Origin: Parerythrobacter aestuarii
GTDB lineage: Bacteria > Pseudomonadota > Alphaproteobacteria > Sphingomonadales > Sphingomonadaceae
Length of the DNA: 64,000 nt
Direction of reading: 5' to 3'
NCBI RefSeq assembly: GCF_030140925.1
Contig: NZ_JARBWD010000001.1
Span: 868,001-932,000, forward strand
Shown: positions 18,742 through 28,153 of the stretch, one piece after another
Numbering within the stretch: the first letter of the stretch is position 1
Layout: every line of letters begins with the position of its first letter
Notes under the pieces: generated by a model
What the model saw: only the letters and a program-made list of their open reading frames with translations
Databases searched by the model: none
Told to the model about the DNA's origin: nothing
Made by a program: the position numbers and the translations under genes

Positions 18742-20052
18742 GTGGGGCACAATCACTTGAGCAATACTTCACCGCCCCGGCGGGCGCCGTTCGTTGCCAT
18801 GCTCAACCAGCTGTTCCGCGCCGGGCGGGCGCTGGGCCAGGTCAAACCGCCGGTCTATGATCGCGACATCCTGGTCGAACGCGCAGTCGAGGACATGGGC
18901 CTGAGCGACTTCGGCGATCCCTGGTTCCTCGAGCCCTTCGATGTCCTGTTGCAATCCATCCGCGAGGAAGCCCGCCTCAATCCGGGCGGCGACTGGGCCG
19001 CCATGTTCTATCTCGAGCATGTGCTGATGCACCGGCTGCTGAGCGAATGGTGGTTCGACCGGCATCCCGAAATCCTCGATCGCTCGCTCAAGCGCCCGGT
19101 GGTGATTGTCGGCCCGATGCGGTCGGGCACGACCCGGTTGCACCGCTTGCTCGCCGCCGACCGCCGCTTCAGCCATTTGCGCAGCTTCGAAACCATCAGC
19201 CCGGTGCCGCGGCAGGATTTCGAGGATGTGCGCGCGGGCAACAAGCCGGACTTCCGCCCGATCCTGGCGCAGCGGGCGATGCGGCTGGCGCGGCTGGTCA
19301 ATCCGCGCACGCTCTCGATCCACCCGACCGGCCCGTTCGAGCCGGAGGAAGAACTCGGCCTGCTCTGCGCCAGCTTCTATGGCATGAAGCACGAGGCGCA
19401 GTGGCACGTCCCGAGCTATGCCAGGTGGTGCGAGGGCGTCGATGCGACCCCGGCCTATCGCTACATGGCGGACCAGCTGCGGCTGGTCGGCTGGAGCCAG
19501 CAAGCCTCGACCCTGCGCCCGTGGATCCTCAAGACCCCGCAGCACATGCTAGACCTGCCCGCGCTGCTCAAGGTCTTCCCCGATGCGCGGCTGATCTTCA
19601 CTCACCGCGATCCGCAGCAACTGGTCGGCAGCGCCGCCTCGCTGGCGTGGAACCAGACCATCATCTATTCCGATGAAGCCGATGCCGGCGCAATCGGGAA
19701 GGAATGGCTGCGCAAGACGCATTTGCAGGTCGAACGCATGATGACCGCGCGCGAGAACATCGCGTCAGAGCGGATGATCGATGTCCAGTACGAGGACATG
19801 GAGAACGACTGGCGCGGGACGATGGAGCGGGTCTATCGCTTCCTCGATCTCGATATCGAACCGGCGGTTGCCGGGATGGAGGACTATCTCGAGCGATCCC
19901 GCGAATTGAAGCGCCACCCACATCGCTACAGCCTGGAGATGTTCGGCCTGACCGCCAACGAAGTGCGCGAGCGGATGGGCAGCTATATCGACCGGTTCGA
20001 TGTCCCGATGGAGAGGCCCCTTGGCACCCCGGCCAAGCGCAAGGCGATCTGA
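18742..20052 (+). CDS. sulfotransferase family protein
   Basis: The 436-residue protein has the PAPS 5'-phosphosulfate-binding loop VGPMRSGTTRLHRLL (about 120) and a likely 3'-phosphate-binding region around FTHRDPQQLVGSAASLAW (about 283-300), matching bacterial sulfotransferases of the Sulfotransfer_3 kind. Members move sulfate from PAPS to unknown small molecules or glycans. The frame starts at a GTG; an ATG at 18799 is an alternative, since the first 19 residues look unstructured. No signal or membrane helix is present. The sulfate acceptor cannot be told. Confidence 0.85.
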   Translation: MGHNHLSNTSPPRRAPFVAMLNQLFRAGRALGQVKPPVYDRDILVERAVEDMGLSDFGDPWFLEPFDVLLQSIREEARLNPGGDWAAMFYLEHVLMHRLLSEWWFDRHPEILDRSLKRPVVIVGPMRSGTTRLHRLLAADRRFSHLRSFETISPVPRQDFEDVRAGNKPDFRPILAQRAMRLARLVNPRTLSIHPTGPFEPEEELGLLCASFYGMKHEAQWHVPSYARWCEGVDATPAYRYMADQLRLVGWSQQASTLRPWILKTPQHMLDLPALLKVFPDARLIFTHRDPQQLVGSAASLAWNQTIIYSDEADAGAIGKEWLRKTHLQVERMMTARENIASERMIDVQYEDMENDWRGTMERVYRFLDLDIEPAVAGMEDYLERSRELKRHPHRYSLEMFGLTANEVRERMGSYIDRFDVPMERPLGTPAKRKAI

Positions 20053-20281
20053 AACGCCGCGGCTGGTTCACTTCGTCGGCTTTCGCGGCGACCGCTACTG
20101 GAATGCCGCCCGCGTATTCGGTCCGCCTGACATGATCCACGAAGCCTGGGACCGATACGCTGCGGACGATGTCGCGCCAGGCGACTTGGTGATATTCGCA
20201 CAGGGTGAATGGGACCAAGCCCCGCGCAGCTTTGCCGTCGAAGCGGAAATGAAGCGCAGGGAGCGGTGGGATGAAGGGTGA
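20000..20281 (+). CDS. small conserved hypothetical protein, start uncertain
   Basis: The frame from about 20054 to 20281 reads TPRLVHFVGFRGDRYWNAARVFG and continues through APGDLVIFAQGE, with balanced composition typical of a real protein. The only ATG (20000) lies inside the sulfotransferase gene, and the 17 residues it adds look like out-of-frame sulfotransferase sequence. A CTG at 20063 is another possible start. The stop overlaps the GTG proposed for the next gene. Function unknown. Confidence 0.5.
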   Translation: MSRWRGPLAPRPSARRSETPRLVHFVGFRGDRYWNAARVFGPPDMIHEAWDRYAADDVAPGDLVIFAQGEWDQAPRSFAVEAEMKRRERWDEG

Positions 20282-21222
20282 CCGGCAGGAGTCACTTGCA
20301 CGGACAGGCAGGGATGGCATTGAGCATCGCCATGGCTGATACCGATCCGAACCTGCACACCTTCGATTGCTGCGGGACCAAGCTGGCCTGGTGGGAATGG
20401 ACTCCGGCGGCCAAAGGCAAAGCCCCATCGCTGTTGTTTGCCCACGCGACCGGATTTCACGGCCGCGTCTGGGATGCAGTCATCGAGCATTTCCCCGATC
20501 GCCACGTGTTGTCGCTGGATCTGAGGGGCCATGGCCGCTCATCGGGCGGGCCGGTCGATCATTGGCGTGTCTTCGCTGCCGACACGGCGGAGCTTCTCGA
20601 GCATGCAGGTGTTGAATTGGCGTTGGGCATCGGCCACTCCATGGGTGCACACACGCTGCTGCAGGTTGCCGCTGATCGCCCACACAGCTTCGCGCAGCTG
20701 GTGCTGTTCGATCCAGTGGTAGTATCGCCTGAATTCTACGCTGCAGAGACGACGCCGTGGGATAGCCGCGAGCCACACCCGACAGTGAAGCGCAAACGCC
20801 ACTTTACTTCGCCTCAAGAGATGTTTGAACGCTTTGTCGCGCGCGATCCCTATGCGCTCTATGACCCGCGCGTGCTGCGCGACTATTGCGAGTACGGATT
20901 GCTTGAGAAGGCCGATGGCGAGTTCGAGCTGGCATGCACACCGGAGATGGAGGCCAGCGTATACATGAGCAGCCGGAGCAATGGCGGCATTGTCGAGGCG
21001 GCACGCTCAGTCGATTTCCCGGTTACCGTTGTCCGCGCAAAGCGGCTCGACTTCCACGACTTCAAGTCGTCACCGACCTGGCCCGATCTGGCATCGGCCC
21101 TGCCGCAAGGGCGCGATCTTTACCGTCCCGACATGACGCACTTCCATCCGTTCCAGGACCCGGCAGATGCTGCATGGATCATTGCCGATGCGGAGGGAAA
21201 TGGTGGGCGCGACAGGGATTGA
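20278..21222 (+). CDS. alpha/beta hydrolase
   Basis: The protein (up to 314 residues) has the alpha/beta hydrolase fold: LLFAHATGFHGRVWD (oxyanion region), DLRGHGRS, the nucleophile elbow GHSMGAH (Ser about 122) and a late His in DMTHFHPFQDP. The acid is probably one of the Asp residues after strand six. Substrate unknown. The GTG start at 20278 overlaps the previous stop; ATGs at 20314 and 20332 are equally plausible, and the latter gives MADTDPNLHTF. The last seven codons are encoded on the reverse complement of the tRNA-Val gene. Confidence 0.85.
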   Translation: MTGRSHLHGQAGMALSIAMADTDPNLHTFDCCGTKLAWWEWTPAAKGKAPSLLFAHATGFHGRVWDAVIEHFPDRHVLSLDLRGHGRSSGGPVDHWRVFAADTAELLEHAGVELALGIGHSMGAHTLLQVAADRPHSFAQLVLFDPVVVSPEFYAAETTPWDSREPHPTVKRKRHFTSPQEMFERFVARDPYALYDPRVLRDYCEYGLLEKADGEFELACTPEMEASVYMSSRSNGGIVEAARSVDFPVTVVRAKRLDFHDFKSSPTWPDLASALPQGRDLYRPDMTHFHPFQDPADAAWIIADAEGNGGRDRD

Positions 21223-21275
21223 ACCTGTGACCCCACCCGTGTGAAGGGTGTGCTCTACCGCTGAGCTACGCGCCC
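21201..21275 (-). tRNA. tRNA-Val (anticodon CAC), CCA encoded
   Basis: The minus strand folds as a full cloverleaf: acceptor GGGCGCG/CGCGCCC, D stem GCTC/GAGC, anticodon stem CACCC/GGGTG with loop TTCACAC (anticodon CAC, reading GTG), T stem ACAGG/CCTGT with loop TTCAATC, then ACCA. All stems are perfect. It overlaps the 3' end of the hydrolase gene on the other strand. Confidence 0.96.
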
Positions 21276-21351
21276 GCCCGTCTTGCGGCGATCGGTCTTG
21301 TCGCCGGGCAGGGGCGCGCCTCTACTGTAGCGGGGCGGGCCTGACAAGCAC

Positions 21352-23235
21352 CTAGTCGGCGAAAATCCGCGCCAGCCGGTTCAACCAACCTCGGTCGCCG
21401 TCAGAGGCGGCGCGGGCCTTCGGTTCGGCCGGGCAGGCGAGGCAATAGGCCTGCATTCCGCGCGCGCCAGCAAGGCGAGTCAAATCCGCTTCGACCTGGC
21501 CGATCAGGGCCTGTTGCCGGGCAGCGACCATTGCGAACAGATCGCCACCGCGAGCCGCTTCCCCCTCGTCAGAGAAGAGCAATGTACGCAGCAGATTGTC
21601 GTAGGCAGGTTCGCTGCCGCCAATAAATTCCGGATGCCAGTCGCCGTCATCGAGCTTGGCCTCGCCTGCAACCCATTCGAGCGCTTCGTCGAGGCCGCCA
21701 TACTGGTCGATCAACCCGACCTGGCGCGCAGTGCCGCCGTCCCACACGCGGCCCTGGCCGATCTCGTCGACCCGCTCGACCGGCAGCTTGCGCGCGGCTG
21801 AAACGCGGGAAAGGAAATCGGCATAGCCATCCTCGATGGAGCTCTGGAGGATGGCATCGACTTCCGGCGTGAAGCCCCCGATGAGGTCGGGCTGGCCGGA
21901 CAAAGGCGTTGTCTGCACACCGTCCGAATTGATGCCATATTCGCCAGTAATCCCTTCGAAGGTCGGGACCACCGCGAAAATGCCGATTGAACCGGTAATG
22001 GTTTCGGGTTCCGCGAAAATCCTGTCACCTGGCGTCGCAACCCAATAGCCGCCGCTTGCAGCTACATTCGCCATGGATACGGCAATGGGGATATCCTTCG
22101 CCTTGTGCCGCAGGATGGCCTCGCGAATGGCTTCACTGGCGAGCACTGAACCACCAGGCGAATCCACCCGCACGACGAGCCCGGCGAAGTCCTCGCTCAG
22201 GGCTTCGTCGAGCAGTTCAGCGATACGGTCACCGCCGGCAATACCCGGGCCGGCTTCGCCGTCCACGATCTCGCCGGCAATGGTGATGACCCCTATGGCG
22301 GAACCAGGGCTGTCCGGGCGATTGGCCGACAGCCACGGGCCAAGCTCGGTGTGGGCAAAGCTGCCCGGGGTCAGATCCCAGTCGTCCTTGCCGACGATCT
22401 TCGCCACGTGCTCGCCGAACTGGACCTTGTTGCCCAGCTTGTCGACGAGTCCGGCAGCAAGTGCGGCCTTGGCAAGGTCACCCTTGCTCGCTTCAACCCA
22501 TTCGACTGGGGTCTTGGCGACGAGGTCGACATCGGCCTTGGGGCGCGCTTTCTTGACCTGTGCCTGCCATTCTTCCCACAGCGCGCCGTAGAGCTCCTGG
22601 GCATTTTGCCGCGCTTCGGGCGACATGCCGTTGCGATCAAATGGCTCCACCGCGGACTTGTAGGTGCCGACCTTGTAGATACGGGCGTTGATGTTGAAGC
22701 GGTCAAGCAGCTCGCCATAGTAAAGGCGGTTGCCGCCCGGCCCGGCAATGATCGCGCCGCCGAGCGGGTCGATCCATACTTCGCTGGCATGGGCGGCCAG
22801 CAACAGCCCGTCGTCGCCGTATCCTACCGCATAGGTCAGCACCGGCTTGTCCGCCGCCTTTGCCCGATCGAGCGCTTCGCCTATGTCCTGCAAATGCACC
22901 TGCCCGCCGCCGACGAAACGCGAGAGATCGAGGACGACGGCCTTGATGCGATCGTCGCCGGCTGCCGCATCAATCGCCCGGACCAGTTCCTGGACATCGT
23001 ATTCGCGGATTGGGGCGCTGCCACTGAGGAACGCTTCGATCGGATCGATCACGCTCTTTTCCTCGACCACCACGCCGTCCAGTTCCAGCAGCAGCGCACC
23101 ATCGCGCACCTGTGCTGGGCTGGGCCGGGCGGTCAGGACTGCGAACAGGGCAGAGAAAAACAGCAGCAGGAACAGCAGGCTGAGACCGTCCTTGATCCCG
23201 ACCAGCAGTTTCCAGACCTTGCTTGCGAACCTCAT
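21352..23235 (-). CDS. sppA: signal peptide peptidase SppA, 67K type
   Basis: The 627-residue protein has one N-terminal membrane anchor (about 13-35, GIKDGLSLLFLLLFFSALFAVL) and two tandem ClpP-fold domains. The catalytic lysine is K193 in KVGTYKSAVEPF and the serine is S394 in ANVAASGGYW, matching K209 and S409 of E. coli SppA. It digests cleaved signal peptides at the periplasmic face of the membrane. It is transcribed away from pyrB. Confidence 0.95.
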   Translation of the reverse strand: MRFASKVWKLLVGIKDGLSLLFLLLFFSALFAVLTARPSPAQVRDGALLLELDGVVVEEKSVIDPIEAFLSGSAPIREYDVQELVRAIDAAAGDDRIKAVVLDLSRFVGGGQVHLQDIGEALDRAKAADKPVLTYAVGYGDDGLLLAAHASEVWIDPLGGAIIAGPGGNRLYYGELLDRFNINARIYKVGTYKSAVEPFDRNGMSPEARQNAQELYGALWEEWQAQVKKARPKADVDLVAKTPVEWVEASKGDLAKAALAAGLVDKLGNKVQFGEHVAKIVGKDDWDLTPGSFAHTELGPWLSANRPDSPGSAIGVITIAGEIVDGEAGPGIAGGDRIAELLDEALSEDFAGLVVRVDSPGGSVLASEAIREAILRHKAKDIPIAVSMANVAASGGYWVATPGDRIFAEPETITGSIGIFAVVPTFEGITGEYGINSDGVQTTPLSGQPDLIGGFTPEVDAILQSSIEDGYADFLSRVSAARKLPVERVDEIGQGRVWDGGTARQVGLIDQYGGLDEALEWVAGEAKLDDGDWHPEFIGGSEPAYDNLLRTLLFSDEGEAARGGDLFAMVAARQQALIGQVEADLTRLAGARGMQAYCLACPAEPKARAASDGDRGWLNRLARIFAD

Positions 23236-23346
23236 GGAGTTTTCGAACCTCGTATTGCTTCCCCGGCAACATAGGTAGTTGCGTCTCTGCCCGCTACATC
23301 AAACCGCTTGAGCGCAGCATACAGCTCGACTAAGGGCTCGGCTTTA

Positions 23347-24390
23347 ATGACAGACACCGGCAACCCCGCTTCGACCGGCCGCTATCCAGCGGGCGGGCAG
23401 GCCTTTCCGCATGGCAGCCTGACCGGCATAGCCCAGCTCGAACGCCACGAGATCCTATACTTGCTGGACGAGGCCGAGCAGTGGGTCGATTTCAACCGCC
23501 AGAGCGACAAGCATTGCGACCTGTTGGGCGGGCTGACGATCATCAATGCCTTCTTCGAGAACAGCACCCGCACACTGCTGAGCTTCGAGATCGCGGGCAA
23601 GCGGCTGGGGGCGGATGTCGTCAACATGCATGCCGCGCAGTCGAGCGTGAAAAAGGGCGAAACGCTGATCGATACCGCGATCACGCTCAATGCCATGCGC
23701 GCCGATGCCATTGTCATCCGGCATGGCTCGAGCGGCGCGGTGGACCTGATCGACAGCAAGGTCGATTGCCCGGTGCTCAACGCCGGCGACGGGCAGCACG
23801 AGCACCCGACGCAAGCGCTGCTCGATGCGCTCGCGCTGCGTCATGCGCTGGAAGAGCGCGGCGAAGGCGGAGATGACTTTACCGGCCTTACTATCACCAT
23901 CTGCGGCGATATCCTGCACAGCCGCGTCGCTCGGTCGAATATCCTTTGCCTGCAGGCGATGGGTGCCAGTGTCCGTGTGTGCGCGCCGCCTGCCTTGATG
24001 CCGGTCGGGGTCGAGCGGATGGGGGCTGAGCCATTCCACGATTTCGAAGCGGCGCTGAAAGGCTGCGACGTGGCGATGATGCTGCGACTGCAAACCGAGC
24101 GGATGAGCGGCCAGTTCATCCCCTCGGCGCGCGAGTACCATCATCTCTACGGGCTGACCAAGGAGCGGCTGGAGCGCTGTGCGCCCGATGCGCTGGTAAT
24201 GCACCCCGGTCCGATGAACCGCGGCGTGGAGATCGACAGCGATGTCGCGGACATGCTCGACCGCTCGATCATCACCCGCCAGGTCGAGATGGGCGTGGCA
24301 GTGCGAATGGCCTGCCTCGACGTGCTGACACGGCGTGGGCGCGGAATTGCCGGCTGGCAGGGCGAACTAGGCAAGGGGCAGTGGGCATGA
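23347..24390 (+). CDS. pyrB: aspartate carbamoyltransferase catalytic subunit
   Basis: The 347-residue protein has the carbamoyl-phosphate motif [13 protein letters not shown], the [10 protein letters not shown] motif and the C-terminal HPGPMNRG. It makes carbamoyl-aspartate in pyrimidine synthesis. The start is the ATG at 23347 (MTDTGNPAS); an upstream TTG frame is less likely. Its stop overlaps the start of the dihydroorotase-like gene (ATGA), as expected for a pyrB-pyrC' pair whose products assemble into one complex. Confidence 0.95.
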   Translation: MTDTGNPASTGRYPAGGQAFPHGSLTGIAQLERHEILYLLDEAEQWVDFNRQSDKHCDLLGGLTIINAFFENSTRTLLSFEIAGKRLGADVVNMHAAQSSVKKGETLIDTAITLNAMRADAIVIRHGSSGAVDLIDSKVDCPVLNAGDGQHEHPTQALLDALALRHALEERGEGGDDFTGLTITICGDILHSRVARSNILCLQAMGASVRVCAPPALMPVGVERMGAEPFHDFEAALKGCDVAMMLRLQTERMSGQFIPSAREYHHLYGLTKERLERCAPDALVMHPGPMNRGVEIDSDVADMLDRSIITRQVEMGVAVRMACLDVLTRRGRGIAGWQGELGKGQWA

Positions 24391-25622
24391 AGCAGCAGCG
24401 TTCCCTCGTCATCGCCAATGGCCGGGTTGTTACGCCGGACGGGATCCGGGATGGATCCGTGCTGTGCAAGAGTGGCCTGATTGAACAGGTTGGAGACTTT
24501 GCCGCGCCGCATGATGCCGAAGTGATCGATGCCAAGGGGCAGGTGGTTGCCCCCGGGATTGTCGATCTGGGCGTGTTTGCCATCGACAAGCCGGCGTTTC
24601 ATTTCGCTGGGATCACCCGCGCCGCGCTGATGCCCGACCAGTCACCCATGCTCGACCTGCCAAGCCGGGTTTCCTATATCGCCAAGAGCGGCAAGCCCGA
24701 CTTGTGGGTCCATCCTCTCGCTGCCGCGACGAGCGGCCTCAATGGCACCGACCTCGCCGAATTCGCGCTCATGCGTGGGGCAGGTGCGCGCGGGATTGCC
24801 ACAGGGCGGCGCTGGATCGCCGATAGCGGAGTCATGCTGCGGGTGCTGCGCTATGCCGCCATGCTCGACCTGGTCGTTGTAACTCATGCAGAAGATGGCG
24901 GCATCGCAGGGGATGCGGTTGCGACCGCCGGTGAGATGGCAACCCGGCTGGGCCTACCGAGTGCACCGGCGGAGGCAGAAGCGCTCGCGGTCGCTCGTGA
25001 TATCGCGCTGGCCGAGATGACCGGGGCGAGGCTGCATCTGCGGCAGGTCACTACCGGGGCGGCACTGGATCTTGTCCGGGCGGCAAAGGGCAGGGGTGTT
25101 AATGTCACGGCGGGTGTGACGCCGGCGCATTTCATGCTGTCCGACCTTGCCACGGGTGATTTTCGTACCTTTGCCCGGCTCTCGCCGCCGCTCCGCGAGG
25201 AGCATGACCGTTTGGCGGTGATCGAAGCGATCGGTGACGGGACCATCGATGTCATCGCCAGCGGACATGATCCGCGCGGGGCAGAGGACAAGAGGCTGCC
25301 TTTTGCCGATGCCGAACCGGGCATGGCCGGAGCAGAGACGTTGCTGGCGACAACGCTGACACTGGTGCGGGATGAAGTCATTTCCCTCGAACGCGCCTTT
25401 GAACTCCTCGCCTTGTTGCCAGCGAGGCTCTTGGGCGTGCCCGCAGGGCAGGTGGCAGAAGGCCTCGAAGCGGATATCGCCGTGATCGATACGGATAAGC
25501 CCTGGGTCGTCTCCAGCAGCCGGATGGCCGCAACTGCCGGCAATACGCCGTTTGACGGGCAACCGATGCAAGGGCGTGTGACGACATTGCTGAAGGGCGG
25601 CTTGACTGTTACCCAGTCTTAA
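24387..25622 (+). CDS. dihydroorotase-like protein, probably non-catalytic (PyrC')
   Basis: The 411-residue amidohydrolase-fold protein aligns with dihydroorotase, but the metal-binding DxHxH motif is DLGVF (D60, G62, F64), so both histidines are lost. The later TDHAPH segment of active enzymes is SGHDPRG. In Pseudomonas a similar pseudo-dihydroorotase holds the aspartate carbamoyltransferase together; the ATGA overlap with pyrB suggests the same structural role here. An active dihydroorotase should then exist elsewhere in the genome. A GTG two codons upstream is in frame, but the overlapping ATG is preferred. Confidence 0.88.
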   Translation: MKQQRSLVIANGRVVTPDGIRDGSVLCKSGLIEQVGDFAAPHDAEVIDAKGQVVAPGIVDLGVFAIDKPAFHFAGITRAALMPDQSPMLDLPSRVSYIAKSGKPDLWVHPLAAATSGLNGTDLAEFALMRGAGARGIATGRRWIADSGVMLRVLRYAAMLDLVVVTHAEDGGIAGDAVATAGEMATRLGLPSAPAEAEALAVARDIALAEMTGARLHLRQVTTGAALDLVRAAKGRGVNVTAGVTPAHFMLSDLATGDFRTFARLSPPLREEHDRLAVIEAIGDGTIDVIASGHDPRGAEDKRLPFADAEPGMAGAETLLATTLTLVRDEVISLERAFELLALLPARLLGVPAGQVAEGLEADIAVIDTDKPWVVSSSRMAATAGNTPFDGQPMQGRVTTLLKGGLTVTQS

Positions 25623-25675
25623 TCATGCATCAGCATGCAGGGTTAATGTGGTGGTCGTAATTCCCGTTCCTGGCG

Positions 25676-26050
25676 ATGATGACAAAGATGAGGGTTAGTC
25701 CCTTGGAAGAAGAAAACACAAGCAAGCGTCAGACCGACCGCAAGCGGATCGGCATCCAGGGCCGCTACCGGACCGGCTCGGGCCGTCCGCGCGATGTCTG
25801 GATCACAGACCTCTCACAGACAGGTTGCCGCTTCTACGACAAGTTCGGCACCATGCAGAAGGGAAAAGCCCTGACAATCCGGATCGGAACCGTTGGACCG
25901 ATCCCGGCTGTCGTGAGGTGGTGGGACAACCAGGTCAACGGCATCGAGTTCGAGCAGCCGCTGCACGAATCGGTCTATGAACACATCTGCGCCAATTTGA
26001 GCGAAGTTCCCCCGGAAGCGCTCGACGATCAGGGCGACATTTCCGCCTGA
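25676..26050 (+). CDS. PilZ domain protein
   Basis: The protein of at most 124 residues is one PilZ domain: the RQTDRKR region gives the RxxxR cyclic-di-GMP motif and TDLSQTGC gives the DxSxxG motif. It probably binds cyclic di-GMP and acts on motility or envelope functions. The start is unsure: ATGs at 25676, 25679 and 25688 lack a good ribosome site, while a TTG at 25702 (giving MEEENTSKRQ) follows GAGGG at a good distance. It ends shortly before a strong terminator. Confidence 0.8.
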   Translation: MMTKMRVSPLEEENTSKRQTDRKRIGIQGRYRTGSGRPRDVWITDLSQTGCRFYDKFGTMQKGKALTIRIGTVGPIPAVVRWWDNQVNGIEFEQPLHESVYEHICANLSEVPPEALDDQGDISA

Positions 26051-26074
26051 TTGCCCTTAACTACGGCAAAAGAA

Positions 26075-26109
26075 AAAGCCCCTCCCGGGATGTGGCCGGA
26101 AGGGGCTTT
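26075..26109 (+). terminator. bidirectional intrinsic terminator
   Basis: AAAGCCCCT (26075-26083) pairs with AGGGGCTTT (26101-26109), with inner CCGG/CCGG pairs. A-rich sequence precedes and T residues end the stem, so it can work in both directions between the converging PilZ and SPOR-lipoprotein genes. Confidence 0.8.
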
Positions 26110-26143
26110 CGCTCGCTAGATGGAGAAAGTTTTCCTGCGCACC

Positions 26144-27520
26144 CTAGCGGCGAGCGAGGCGATATCCCTTGTCGACTGCACCGGGCAGCGGGCGGCCATC
26201 GGCCCAGGCAATGCAGCCCTGGCCCTTGGCTTTGACCTTGCCACACATGCTGGTGGCGGAGGCGACCTGGAAACCACCGGCGGACACGCGGAAGTAGGTC
26301 TTGCCGCGCACCTTCGCTTCAGTGATGACCATCTGGTAGTCACTCAGTTCGGGATAGCGGGCGGCATAGACGCCCCAGGCCCGGCGTGCACCGGCTTCGG
26401 AGCGGAAGCTGCCGAGCTGGATCAGGTGCGTGCCATTGGTTTCGACCTGGCGGGCAGCGACGCGCGCAGGGCGCGGTTCTGCACCGGAGCGGGTCGGGGT
26501 GGACTGAACCACCGGGTTGGAAACGAATTTGACTGCGTTCGATGCGACCTGAGCGATGGTGGCACCGGTCGGAGCCTTGGCCTTGAAGGCATCCTCGAAG
26601 CTCTCCGGTGCACGGACAGCCGGTGCGGCAACAGCCACCTGAGGTGCGTCGGGCTGGCGTGCGCCAACCGGAACACCATCGATCGGCGGCAATTCACGCG
26701 GCGTCGGAGCGCTCGCAATAAAGCCTTCAGACGGCTGGAGTTCGCCATTGGCGGCATAGAGCGAGGCCTTGGCTGCAGCTTCGGCTGCGAACTGTTCGAC
26801 GCCCGGGTTGTTGTTCAGTGCGAGCTGCGCCGGCTGGCCGGCATCAGCGCTGACTGGAACATTGAGCAGGCCGGCAACACGCTGCTGGAACGCTTCCGGC
26901 TGGGCCGATTGAGCCCATTCGCTGATGCGCTGGTCGATCTTGTCGCCCGGCACGTCTTCAGCTGCCATGAGCCGAGCAGCACGCCAGTTGCCCTGCAGGG
27001 CATAGGCATAGGCCAGGTTCTGGCGCATTTTCGGCGTGTTTTCACCGGCGCGCAGGGCATTGCCCAGCACATGCACACCGCGATCGGCTTCTCCGGCAAG
27101 GGCCAGAGCGAGGCCGAGATCGGCTGCGGGGATCTGGTCGCGCCAGTCGTCAAGCACGGCCACAGCGGCGCGGTTGTCACCCTTGCCGATGGCGGCGAGG
27201 GCATAACCAAGCGCAGTGCGGGCCGACTGGTCGCCCAGCTTCATCGCGTCGTCGAAGCTGGTCGCCGCTGAAGCAAAGCGCCCGGCGTCGAGGTAGGCAG
27301 CGCCCAGCATGGCACGATAGGCCGCGTTGCGCGGTTCGGCGAGAACGGCGGCTTCGGCATTAGCGACGGCCTTGCCGCTTTCGCCGCGCTGTAGCGCGGT
27401 CTGCGCCTTGCTGGCCGACAGGTCGGCACGCGGAGCGCCTTGTCCACTGCACCCGGCCAGCGCGACCAGCCCGATGGCAGTCGTTACGGCCAGTGCGGCA
27501 TTTCGGTTGATGCGAGCCAT
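26144..27520 (-). CDS. TPR lipoprotein with C-terminal SPOR domain
   Basis: The 458-residue protein has a lipoprotein signal (LVALAGCSG, Cys about 24), TPR-like helical repeats (about 35-200), a long low-complexity linker rich in Ala, Pro and Val (about 225-365) and a SPOR domain (about 370-450, THLIQLGSFRSEAGARRAWGVY). SPOR domains bind glycan strands lacking stem peptides at division sites, so the protein probably localises to the septum in the periplasm. It is the third gene of the ParA/ribbon-helix-helix/SPOR operon on the minus strand. Confidence 0.88.
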   Translation of the reverse strand: MARINRNAALAVTTAIGLVALAGCSGQGAPRADLSASKAQTALQRGESGKAVANAEAAVLAEPRNAAYRAMLGAAYLDAGRFASAATSFDDAMKLGDQSARTALGYALAAIGKGDNRAAVAVLDDWRDQIPAADLGLALALAGEADRGVHVLGNALRAGENTPKMRQNLAYAYALQGNWRAARLMAAEDVPGDKIDQRISEWAQSAQPEAFQQRVAGLLNVPVSADAGQPAQLALNNNPGVEQFAAEAAAKASLYAANGELQPSEGFIASAPTPRELPPIDGVPVGARQPDAPQVAVAAPAVRAPESFEDAFKAKAPTGATIAQVASNAVKFVSNPVVQSTPTRSGAEPRPARVAARQVETNGTHLIQLGSFRSEAGARRAWGVYAARYPELSDYQMVITEAKVRGKTYFRVSAGGFQVASATSMCGKVKAKGQGCIAWADGRPLPGAVDKGYRLARR

Positions 27521-27546
27521 TGGTCTTTCCCCCTTGCAGGTGGTCT

Positions 27547-28134
27547 TCAGCGCCGCTGCACTTGAGCGGCGAGTGAATCGATATCGGGCGAGCTCTCGAG
27601 CAGGCTGTCGAGCGCTTCAGTGACGATCTGCTGTGCGCTTCGCCCCTTTACGGTGCTGAGCAGGCGCAGCTTGAGATGGCGTTCTTCGTCGAGCCGCAGC
27701 GTGAAGGCTGCCCGCCTGCCGCGCGCCAGGGCGGATCGGCGTTTCGCAACGGCCTTCGGGGCAGCCTCGGAAACTGGTTTTTGCGGAGCAGGTTTCGCAA
27801 CGCGTTCAGCAAGCACTGCCTGCTGACGGTGCACTTCGGACTGTTTCTTCTCCGCGAGTGCCTCTTGTGCAGCCTTGTCGGCGGCCCGCGATTCGGCTTC
27901 GGCGGCTTCGTTGGCAGGTTCCGGCGTCAGGTGCAGGACCTGGCCGTGCGATTCCACTTTGCCATCGTGGTGCTCGTCTTCGCCCATGTCGTTCCAGCCC
28001 AGGTCTTCCAGGTTGGATGCAACGTCGGGCCCGTTCGGATTGAGCGGGGCGAGCTGCGGGCGCATGGCCGGCTTCGCGCCGCCCTTGCGGGCCAGCAGGC
28101 TTGGGTTGAGAGAGGCAAATGATGCTTCGTTCAT
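27547..28134 (-). CDS. ribbon-helix-helix-like partner of ParA
   Basis: The 195-residue protein has a disordered, charged N-terminal half (about 1-130) and a C-terminal segment GRRAAFTLRLDEERHLKLRLLSTVKGRSAQQIVTEALDSLL (given here in parts: strand AAFTLRLD, helix EERHLKLRLLSTVKG, helix SAQQIVTEALDSLLES) that matches a ribbon-helix-helix DNA-binding fold. It follows the ParA gene by 19 bases. By analogy with ParA partners it may link ParA to DNA or another cargo. ATG at 28134 is used; the 33-codon upstream extension overlaps parA in another frame. Confidence 0.7.
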   Translation of the reverse strand: MNEASFASLNPSLLARKGGAKPAMRPQLAPLNPNGPDVASNLEDLGWNDMGEDEHHDGKVESHGQVLHLTPEPANEAAEAESRAADKAAQEALAEKKQSEVHRQQAVLAERVAKPAPQKPVSEAAPKAVAKRRSALARGRRAAFTLRLDEERHLKLRLLSTVKGRSAQQIVTEALDSLLESSPDIDSLAAQVQRR

Positions 28135-28153
28135 GGCCTTGCGCCTGCCTTGC

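Noticed and set aside
26120..27271. 383-codon plus-strand frame
   Set aside because: Antisense to the SPOR lipoprotein gene, which has a lipobox and a SPOR domain.
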